In this document: in pieces, positions 7,413-12,579 of the stretch | Layout of the letters: each line of letters begins with the position of its first letter | How positions within the stretch are numbered: the stretch's first letter is position 1 | DNA from: RGIG5675 sp050943435 | GTDB lineage: Bacteria; Bacillota; Clostridia; Oscillospirales; Ruminococcaceae | Assembly (NCBI GenBank): GCA_050943435.1 | Contig: JBMNPE010000043.1 | Location: forward strand, 1 to 12,579 | DNA length: 12,579 nt | Direction: 5' to 3' | Made by a program: the position numbers and the translations under genes | Notes under the pieces: model-generated | Seen by the model: the letters and a program-made list of their open reading frames with translations, nothing else | The model's database searches: none | What the model was told of the DNA's origin: nothing

Positions 7413-9527
7413 TCAGTAGTCCATTATTATGACGATGATTATCGGGTTGTGGCCGGTCCTGCTGTACATGAGTTCTCCCAGCCTCCTCTTGATGATGGAC
7501 TTGATCTCAGGCCCGCTTATGTGCCTTGACTCTTGATTATAATGCTGCATTATCTCGAGGACAACGTTCTTGGAGTCCATGATAATGTCCCCGGATTCCT
7601 TTTCAAACCCGATTCCCTTCATTATGATGTCGGGTCCGGCGATTATCTCCCTCGTCGTATTGTCTATCGAGCATGCGGCAATGACCACACCGTCCTCCGC
7701 CATGCGCTTTCTCTCGCGGATGACCGAGGATCCGATGTCCCCGGTGCCCTGGCTGTCGATGAGGGCCTGGCCCCATCTCACCCTGTCGCCCTTCGACGCC
7801 TTCGAGTCGCGGAACTTTATCACGTCTCCGTTTTCGGCAATTATTATCCGGTCGTCAGTGAATCCGAGGCTTCTCGCGAGGCCGGCGTTCTTCTTCTGGT
7901 GCTTGTACTCGCCGTGGACAGGCATAAAGTACTTCGGTTTTACAAGCGTCATCATGAGCTTGAGCTCGTCAGCGCAGGCGTGCCCCGATGCGTGCACCTC
8001 GTACATGCTCTCGTATATGACGTCTGCACCGAGCTTGAGCAGGTCGTTCACGACCTTGCCTATCTCCTTCTCATTGCCCGGTATCGGCCTCGCGGAGATG
8101 ATGATCACGTCATCCTTGCCTATCTTGACCTGCTTGTGGATGCCCTGCGCCATCCTCGAAAGGGCCGCCATCGGCTCGCCCTGAGTGCCCGTTGTTATCA
8201 GGATGAGGTCACCCGGGCGGTACCTGTTCATCTCGTCCGCGCTTATCAGCACGTCCGGGTTGATGTCGAGGTATCCGAGTTCGGCGGCTATGCGGGAATA
8301 GTTGAGCATGCTCCTCCCGAGAATCGCCACCTTCCTTCCGTGCCTCTCTGCCAGATTGAGAATCTGCTGGATTCTCTGGATGTTGGAGGAGAACGTGGCT
8401 ATGATTGCCCTCTTTCCTCCGCACCTCTGGTTGAAGACGTTCTCGAATGACTGCCCGACCTTGCTCTCGGTCATGCTCGTCCCTGGCCTCTCGGCGTTGG
8501 TGGAGTCGGAGAGCAGCGCCAGGACGCCCCTGTCGCCTATTCTTGCGAATTCGTGAAGATCCGTGACCTTCCCCTGGACAGGCGTGAAGTCGATCTTGAA
8601 GTCCCCGGTGTGCACAACCACGCCCTGCGGGGTGGTTATTGCAAAAGCCACGGAATCCGGTATCGAATGGTTGACCGCTATGGGCTCTATTGCCATGTTC
8701 CCGATGACTATTATGTCCCCGGGCTTTATTTCGCGCAGGTTGCACTGGTTGAGTATCCCGGCCTCTTCGAGCTTGTAGCTTATGAGCCCGTTTGTGAGCT
8801 TTGTGCCGTAGATGGGCACGTTTATCTCCTTGAGGAGATACGGGATTCCGCCTATGTGGTCCTCGTGTCCGTGAGTCACGAACAGCGCCTTGACCTTGTC
8901 CCTTATCTGGTTGATGTAGCTGAAGTCCGGGATCACTATGTTCACCCCGAACAGCTCGTCGTCCGGGAAGCTCATTCCGCAGTCCACGATTATTGCTGTG
9001 TCCCCGCACTCGTAGACCGTCATGTTCTTCCCTATTTCCCCGAGTCCGCCGAGGGGAATGATCTTGAGCTCGTCCTTGGATTCCTTGTTGGGGCGTGCCC
9101 TCAGGGTCACCCTGACCGTCTTTCTCTGCTGGTCTGCGCTCTCCTTGGGAGCCTGCTGGGAAGTCTCCTTCTTCCTCGTATACTTTCTCTTCGGCTGGCC
9201 CGCCTCTGCGGTGGTCTTCTTTCCCGTTCCGGCCGGCCTGCCGCGCTTCTTCGGGGCAGATGCATCTGCCGCCGCCTGCTTTGCTGCCGGCTGGGCCTTT
9301 TTGGCCGTGCTTCCCGTCTTCTTTGCAGCTGAGCTGCCTGCCGCATTTGTCCTGCGGCCTTTCTGTCCACTCTTGGGCGGAGTCTTTTTTGTGTTTCCGG
9401 CATTCTTCGTGCCCTTCTCGGGCGTGCCGGAAGAACTGCTCTCAGGGCTCACGCGAGCCTCCTGGGAGTCGTCATCGAGGTCCAGTCTGTCAAAAAGCCT
9501 GGGCTCATACTTATCCCTGGTTTCCAA
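7413..9527 (-). CDS. rnjA: Ribonuclease J with long basic N-terminal extension
   Basis: RNase J is a metallo-beta-lactamase-fold 5'-3' exonuclease and endonuclease, central to mRNA turnover in bacteria lacking RNase E. In the 704-residue product the zinc motif HGHEDH lies at 219-224, further ligand regions VNHS and TGDFK near 285-311, a DSTNAERPG motif near 341, the HASGHA motif of the beta-CASP part, and a short C-terminal domain. Typical RNase J is about 555 residues, so roughly 150 residues are extra. The extension (1 to about 152) is low-complexity, rich in Lys, Ala, Ser, Thr and Gln, with an AT-hook-like KKRGRPAG at 93-100 and KRKYTRKK at about 113-120. An open reading extends to a TTG at 9539, but that TTG is part of the GGAGG itself; the TTG at 9527, five nt after GGAGG, is the better start, and no in-frame ATG occurs near it. 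Identity is secure; paralogue assignment (J1 versus J2) is by convention. Confidence 0.93.
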   Translation of the reverse strand: METRDKYEPRLFDRLDLDDDSQEARVSPESSSSGTPEKGTKNAGNTKKTPPKSGQKGRRTNAAGSSAAKKTGSTAKKAQPAAKQAAADASAPKKRGRPAGTGKKTTAEAGQPKRKYTRKKETSQQAPKESADQQRKTVRVTLRARPNKESKDELKIIPLGGLGEIGKNMTVYECGDTAIIVDCGMSFPDDELFGVNIVIPDFSYINQIRDKVKALFVTHGHEDHIGGIPYLLKEINVPIYGTKLTNGLISYKLEEAGILNQCNLREIKPGDIIVIGNMAIEPIAVNHSIPDSVAFAITTPQGVVVHTGDFKIDFTPVQGKVTDLHEFARIGDRGVLALLSDSTNAERPGTSMTESKVGQSFENVFNQRCGGKRAIIATFSSNIQRIQQILNLAERHGRKVAILGRSMLNYSRIAAELGYLDINPDVLISADEMNRYRPGDLILITTGTQGEPMAALSRMAQGIHKQVKIGKDDVIIISARPIPGNEKEIGKVVNDLLKLGADVIYESMYEVHASGHACADELKLMMTLVKPKYFMPVHGEYKHQKKNAGLARSLGFTDDRIIIAENGDVIKFRDSKASKGDRVRWGQALIDSQGTGDIGSSVIRERKRMAEDGVVIAACSIDNTTREIIAGPDIIMKGIGFEKESGDIIMDSKNVVLEIMQHYNQESRHISGPEIKSIIKRRLGELMYSRTGHNPIIIVIIMDY

Positions 9528-9586
9528 ATAAACCTCCAAAAATAATGAATTTAAGTCTGTTTCAATGTATATTAAAAAACACTATA

Positions 9587-9604
9587 CTGATTAATATTGA
9601 TCAG
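9587..9604. repeat. Near-perfect 18-bp palindrome in divergent intergenic region
   Basis: The plus strand reads CTGATTAATATTGATCAG; outer arms CTGAT and ATCAG match exactly and 16 of 18 bases are palindromic. It lies about 60 nt upstream of the rnjA start codon, next to a TATAGT box, and about 140 nt upstream of rnhA. A repressor operator or an mRNA hairpin is possible; AT-rich DNA also gives such symmetry by chance. Confidence 0.4.
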
Positions 9605-9610
9605 AAGCCT

Positions 9611-9626
9611 GTCCATATGCATGGAC
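9611..9626. repeat. Inverted repeat GTCCAT-ATGC-ATGGAC
   Basis: A perfect six-base inverted repeat with a four-base centre. Its core ATATGCAT (9615-9622) recurs directly at 9646-9653, 31 bp away, about three helical turns. It could be an operator pair or a leader-RNA hairpin for rnjA. No T-tract follows on either strand, so it is not a terminator. Confidence 0.4.
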
Positions 9627-9679
9627 GGCGAAAATACAGCAGTAGATATGCATTTGTAAATTATCTATGAACTATCGGT

Positions 9680-9707
9680 ATTTTATCACATAGATGCAAT
9701 AATGCAA
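9680..9707 (-). promoter_or_regulatory. Candidate promoter for rnjA operon
   Basis: On the minus strand an extended -10 element TGA-TAAAAT (9680-9688) lies 16 nt from a weak -35 TTGCAT (9702-9707). The -10 matches the sigma-A consensus at five of six positions and the upstream TG can make up for the poor -35 (three of six). It would give an rnjA leader of about 145 nt that contains both palindromes described separately. This is pattern matching only. A second -10-like TATAGT at 9581-9586 has no recognisable -35. Confidence 0.35.
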
Positions 9708-9741
9708 AATTCGATCTGAAGCTGAAAAAGGGAGGAACTTC

Positions 9742-10185
9742 ATGGCTGGAGACCGCGTCACAATCTACAGCGACGGAGCCTGCTCTGGCAACCCCGGTCC
9801 GGGAGGCTGGGCCTGCGTCCTGATCTACAGGGGAAGGGAGAAAACTCTCTCCGGGTATGATCCCTCCACAACCAACAACAGGATGGAGCTCACTGCAGCG
9901 ATAAAGGGCCTTGAAGCCCTCAAGAGGCCGTGCAGCGTGGACCTGTATTCCGATTCCTCCTATCTCGTGAATTCCGTGAACAAGGGCTGGCTCGAGTCCT
10001 GGATCAGGAAGGGATGGAAGAACTCCCGCAAGAAGGACGTCCCAAACAGGGATCTCTGGGAGCAGCTGGCTTCTCTCATGTCCGTGCACAGCGTGAGATT
10101 CGGGTGGGTCGAGGGCCATGCCGGGAACAGGTACAACGAGATATGCGACACCCTCGCCGTGGAGGAGTACAAAAAGCATTCCTGA
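9742..10185 (+). CDS. rnhA: Ribonuclease HI
   Basis: RNase HI cuts the RNA strand of RNA-DNA hybrids, removing R-loops and primer remnants. The 147-residue product aligns in length with the E. coli enzyme (155) and has the full DEDD catalytic set: D11 in YSDGACSGNPG, E49 in NNRMEL, D71 in YSDSS and D136 in CDTLA, with the mobile histidine at H126 (VEGHAGN). The basic handle that grips the hybrid is present at about 81-98 (KGW...RKGWKNSRKK), so this is the complete bacterial type rather than a handle-less form. No hybrid-binding domain precedes it. The ATG follows GGGAGG by six nt. It starts the rightward unit, divergent from rnjA, and is followed after 76 nt by glnS. Confidence 0.97.
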   Translation: MAGDRVTIYSDGACSGNPGPGGWACVLIYRGREKTLSGYDPSTTNNRMELTAAIKGLEALKRPCSVDLYSDSSYLVNSVNKGWLESWIRKGWKNSRKKDVPNRDLWEQLASLMSVHSVRFGWVEGHAGNRYNEICDTLAVEEYKKHS

Positions 10186-10261
10186 AGGGCTCCCTTCAAT
10201 TGTAAACAAAAGCCCGATATGATACGATTTCTGATGATAATTTCAGTTTGGAGTACAGAAG

Positions 10262-11944
10262 ATGAGTGAGGAATCTACAAATTTCCTGATGGACATAATC
10301 TCGGAGGACGTGAAGTCGGGCACCGTCAAAAAAGTGCACACGCGCTTCCCTCCCGAGCCCAACGGATATCTCCACATAGGCAGCGCAAAGGCCATATGGA
10401 TAAACTACAGCGCTGCAAAGAAGTTCGGCGGGCTTTTCAACCTGAGGTTTGACGACACCAACCCTGTCCACGAGGACATGGAATATGTCGACTCCATCAT
10501 CGAGGACATAAGGTGGCTCGGCTGCGAGCCTGACGGGGGCATCTTCTACGGCTCGGACTACTTCGACAAGTGCTATGAGTTCGCCGTCCAGCTCATAAAG
10601 GATGGAAAGGCGTACGTGGACGAGCTCTCGCAGGAGGAAATGAAGGAATACAGGGGCACCCTCACAGAGCCCGGAAAAAACAGCCCGTACCGGGACCGCC
10701 CGATCGAGGAGAGCCTCGACCTCTTTGAGCGCATGAAGAACGGCGAGTTCCCCAACGGGGCAATGACTCTCAGGGCCAAGATCGACATGGCGAGCCCCAA
10801 CATGAACCTCAGGGATCCCCCGATCTACAGGATCATACATTCATCCCACCAGCGCCAGGGCGACAAGTGGTGCATCTATCCCCTCTACGACTACGCGCAC
10901 CCGATCCAGGACGCCCTGGAAGGCATCACCCATTCGATGTGCTCTATAGAGTTCGAAAACCACAGGCCGCTCTACGAGTGGGTCATAAACAACGTCGCGT
11001 GGGACGGCCCGGCAAAGCCGCACCTGTATCCCAAGCAGAGAGAGTTTGCGAGGCTCAATGTCACCTATACCGTCATGAGCAAGAGATATCTGCGCGAGCT
11101 CGTCGAGACGGGAGTCGTAGACGGATGGGACGACCCCAGGATGCCCACGCTCAGGGCACTGAGGCGCCGCGGGTACACCCCGTCGTCGATAATAAAATTC
11201 CTCGAGGCGGCCGGGGTCGCCAAGGCCTACAGCATTGTGGACATAGAACTGCTCGAGCACTTCATAAGGGACGAACTCAATGAGTCTGCTCCGAGGCGCA
11301 TGGCAGTCCTGGATCCAATAAAGCTGACTGTCGAAAACTATCCGGAAGGAAAGACTGAGTATTTCGATGTGCCGAACAACCCCAAGAATCCCGACGCCGG
11401 AACGAGGGAAGTTGCATTCACCCGCAGCCTCTACATAGAGCGCTCCGATTTCGAGGTGACCCCTCCCCCGAAGTACCACAGGCTCACGCCCGGTTCAGAG
11501 GTGAGGCTCATGGGGGCCTATGCCGTGACATGCACCGGATACAGGACCGATGCAGACGGAAACGTGACAGAGGTCACCTGCAGGGCGGATCTCGAGACTG
11601 GCGGAAAGAACCCGCCGGACGGAAGAAAGATCAAGGGCACCATCCACTGGGTGTCATGTGAGCATGGCGTCAGGGCGGAGGTCAGGGACTACGACAGGCT
11701 GTTCACAATAAAGAACACCGCCGACATCCCGGATGGAAAGACATTCGGGGACTATCTCAACGCAAACTCCGTCAAATCCCACAGGGATGCTCTCCTGGAG
11801 GAATCCCTCTCGGACGCCCCCCTGGACGTGAGATACCAGTTCGTGAGGAACGGCTACTACATAAGGGATTCCAAGAACGCCGACAAGATGATTTTCGTAA
11901 ACGTCGTGAGCCTCAAGGATTCCTGGAAGCCGCCTGAAAAATAG
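10262..11944 (+). CDS. glnS: Glutaminyl-tRNA synthetase
   Basis: This class I enzyme attaches glutamine directly to tRNA-Gln in the cytosol. The 560-residue product (E. coli GlnRS is about 550) has PPEPNGYLHIGS at 30-41 as the HIGH region, RFDDTNP near 62-68, which is typical of GlnRS rather than GluRS, and the KMSKS-like VMSKR at 271-275. The C-terminal half from about 345 is the beta-barrel anticodon-binding region. The fourth residue of the HIGH motif is Ser (S41), not His. The ATG has GGAG eight nt upstream. Many Firmicutes lack GlnRS and make Gln-tRNA by the GatCAB amidation route, so its presence is a useful lineage character, though scattered among Clostridia. By my count its isoleucines are 17 ATA, 14 ATC and 2 ATT. 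A hairpin terminator follows 16 nt after the stop. Confidence 0.96.
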   Translation: MSEESTNFLMDIISEDVKSGTVKKVHTRFPPEPNGYLHIGSAKAIWINYSAAKKFGGLFNLRFDDTNPVHEDMEYVDSIIEDIRWLGCEPDGGIFYGSDYFDKCYEFAVQLIKDGKAYVDELSQEEMKEYRGTLTEPGKNSPYRDRPIEESLDLFERMKNGEFPNGAMTLRAKIDMASPNMNLRDPPIYRIIHSSHQRQGDKWCIYPLYDYAHPIQDALEGITHSMCSIEFENHRPLYEWVINNVAWDGPAKPHLYPKQREFARLNVTYTVMSKRYLRELVETGVVDGWDDPRMPTLRALRRRGYTPSSIIKFLEAAGVAKAYSIVDIELLEHFIRDELNESAPRRMAVLDPIKLTVENYPEGKTEYFDVPNNPKNPDAGTREVAFTRSLYIERSDFEVTPPPKYHRLTPGSEVRLMGAYAVTCTGYRTDADGNVTEVTCRADLETGGKNPPDGRKIKGTIHWVSCEHGVRAEVRDYDRLFTIKNTADIPDGKTFGDYLNANSVKSHRDALLEESLSDAPLDVRYQFVRNGYYIRDSKNADKMIFVNVVSLKDSWKPPEK

Positions 11945-11960
11945 ACTTTCATCAGTTAAA

Positions 11961-12003
11961 GGCCCGCAGAAGCCTCGGAAAGAGGATTTTCTGCGGGTCT
12001 TTT
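11961..12003 (+). terminator. Rho-independent terminator after glnS
   Basis: An 11-bp stem GGCCCGCAGAA / TTCTGCGGGTC (one G-T pair) encloses an 18-nt apical part that can itself pair (CCTC with GAGG), and is followed by TTTT. It starts 16 nt after the glnS stop codon, where the rightward unit should end. Confidence 0.75.
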
Positions 12004-12080
12004 CAACATGCTGAAAAATTCGATACTGTAAATGTGTTGTGCTTTACAATCTGCCCTGTCCCTGCATACAGTTCTTGGAG

Positions 12081-12107
12081 AAAATAAAAACCGCGGTTCA
12101 ACCGCGG
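12081..12107 (-). terminator. Rho-independent terminator of the rRNA-tRNA unit
   Basis: On the minus strand, six nt after the encoded CCA of tRNA-Thr comes a run of A, then a CCGCGG / CCGCGG stem with a TTGAA loop (12091-12107), then TTTTTATTTT (12081-12090). This is a strong intrinsic terminator for the 5S-tRNA transcript. On the plus strand the same hairpin is followed by CTTTTAT, so it may also stop read-through from glnS. Confidence 0.85.
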
Positions 12108-12113
12108 CTTTTA

Positions 12114-12189
12114 TGGAGCTGTTGAGCAGAATCGGACTGCCGACCTCATCATTACCAATGATGTGCTCTACCAACTGAGCTACAACAGC
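12114..12189 (-). tRNA. tRNA-Thr (anticodon GGT)
   Basis: A 76-nt cloverleaf with encoded CCA. Acceptor GCTGTTG/CAACAGC pairs perfectly, the D arm is GCTC/GAGC, and the anticodon stem CATCA/TGATG carries loop TTGGTAA. The T stem GGCAG/CTGCT holds loop TCCGATT, so the base at position 55 is C (template position 12135) where almost every tRNA has T. The discriminator is T. It is the last gene of the cluster, 3 nt after tRNA-Asp. It should read ACC and ACT. Apart from base 55 it looks fully functional. Confidence 0.95.
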
Positions 12190-12192
12190 GGG

Positions 12193-12269
12193 TGGCGACC
12201 CGAAAGGGGCTCGAACCCTTGACCTCTAGCGTGACAGGCTAGCGTTCTAACCAGCTGAACTACCGGGCC
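12193..12269 (-). tRNA. tRNA-Asp (anticodon GTC)
   Basis: A 77-nt cloverleaf with encoded CCA. Acceptor GGCCCGG/TCGGGTC pairs with two G-T wobbles; the D arm is GTTC/GAAC; anticodon stem CTAGC/GCTAG holds loop CTGTCAC; T loop TTCGAGC is normal. Discriminator G73 is the expected Asp identity base. Two nt separate it from tRNA-Trp and three from tRNA-Thr. Confidence 0.97.
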
Positions 12270-12271
12270 AA

Positions 12272-12347
12272 TGGCAGGGGCAGAAGGGATCGAACCCTCG
12301 GCATGCGGTTTTGGAGACCGCCGCTCTACCAGCTGAGCTATACCCCT
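12272..12347 (-). tRNA. tRNA-Trp (anticodon CCA)
   Basis: A 76-nt cloverleaf with encoded CCA. Acceptor AGGGGTA/TGCCCCT pairs with one T-G wobble; D arm GCTC/GAGC; anticodon stem GCGGT/ACCGC with loop CTCCAAA; T loop TTCGATC. G73 is the tryptophan discriminator. The anticodon is CCA, not TCA, so TGA remains a stop, in agreement with TGA ends of tilS, hpt, dnaB and rnjA. Confidence 0.97.
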
Positions 12348-12353
12348 GCATTC

Positions 12354-12430
12354 TGGTGGGCCTTCAGGGACTTGAACCCCGGACCGATCGGTTATGAGCC
12401 GACTGCTCTAACCAACTGAGCTAAAGGCCC
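12354..12430 (-). tRNA. tRNA with anticodon CAT: tRNA-Ile2 (lysidine) or elongator tRNA-Met
   Basis: A 77-nt cloverleaf with encoded CCA. Acceptor GGGCCTT/AAGGCCC is perfect; D arm GCTC/GAGC; anticodon stem GTCGG/CCGAT with loop CTCATAA; T stem CGGGG/CCCTG, loop TTCAAGT; A73. It is not initiator fMet, because base pair 1-72 is G-C. CAT alone cannot separate Met from Ile2. The body, with C4-G69 and C5-G68 in the acceptor stem, resembles bacterial tRNA-Ile2 as I recall it (Bacillus GGACCTT...AAGGTCC), and those pairs were reported as TilS determinants in E. coli; hence I lean to Ile2. It is the first tRNA after 5S, with about 40 nt between. Confidence 0.9.
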
Positions 12431-12470
12431 TTTATTACAAAGCGCATAACGCCTGTAAATAAATCAAGGA

Positions 12471-12579
<109 letters not shown>

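Noticed and set aside
7533..9332. Several 200-300 codon frames opposite or out of frame within rnjA, and similar ones in gdpP and glnS
   Set aside because: They overlap genes with intact motifs, have no ribosome binding sites, and their translations are composition-biased with no recognisable domain.
9540..9741. Plus-strand promoter for rnhA
   Set aside because: TTGTAA (9654-9659) with TATTTT (9679-9684) has a 19-nt spacer and weak matches; nothing better was found, so none is claimed.
10186..10261. T-box or separate promoter before glnS
   Set aside because: The 76-nt gap is too short for a T-box leader; a GATAAT at 10236-10241 lacks a -35 at proper distance.
11956..12174. 72-codon minus-strand open frame
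   Set aside because: It runs through the tRNA-Thr gene and both terminators, so coding is implausible.

Overview
This window looks like a core, housekeeping piece of a Bacillota chromosome, most likely a Clostridia relative. The evidence is gene content and order (a gdpP-rplI-dnaB block joined to a tilS-hpt-ftsH block), RNase J, a Firmicutes-style tRNA cluster behind a 5S rRNA with every CCA end encoded, strong GGAGG-type ribosome binding sites, and fairly GC-rich coding DNA with AT-rich intergenic stretches. Codon use leans strongly on ATA for isoleucine and AGG for arginine. I cannot place it below class level from sequence alone.

Layout. Positions 1-9527 hold seven genes all on the minus strand, read in the order rnjA (RNase J), gdpP (c-di-AMP phosphodiesterase), rplI (ribosomal protein L9), dnaB (replicative helicase), tilS (tRNA-Ile lysidine synthetase), hpt (hypoxanthine phosphoribosyltransferase) and ftsH (membrane AAA+ protease, cut off by the left window edge). 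Spacing is tight: 40, 4 and 19 nt gaps, then 17 and 14 nt overlaps, then 43 nt, so a single long transcription unit with translational coupling is likely. A 214-nt AT-rich divergent region (9528-9741) holds a candidate rnjA promoter and two near-perfect palindromes. Rightward from it run rnhA (RNase HI) and glnS (glutaminyl-tRNA synthetase), the latter ending in a hairpin terminator. Facing glnS from the right edge is the 3' end of a ribosomal RNA operon on the minus strand: a partial 5S rRNA, then tRNAs with anticodons CAT (Ile2 or Met), CCA (Trp), GTC (Asp) and GGT (Thr), then a rho-independent terminator.

How it fits together. The genes serve RNA turnover (RNase J, RNase HI), translation (L9, GlnRS, TilS, tRNAs, 5S), replication (DnaB, RNase HI), second-messenger control (GdpP), purine salvage (Hpt) and membrane protein quality control (FtsH). 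One link is visible directly: ATA is the commonest Ile codon in glnS, reading ATA needs the lysidine-modified CAT-anticodon tRNA made by TilS, and a CAT tRNA whose body resembles tRNA-Ile2 lies in the rRNA-linked cluster.

I found no mobile element, CRISPR array, defence locus or other evidence of an undescribed system. The most unusual items are a roughly 150-residue basic, AT-hook-containing N-terminal extension on RNase J, a tRNA-Thr gene with C instead of T at the nearly universal position 55, and the palindromes in the rnjA-rnhA intergenic region. No stretch longer than 300 nt lacks a gene.
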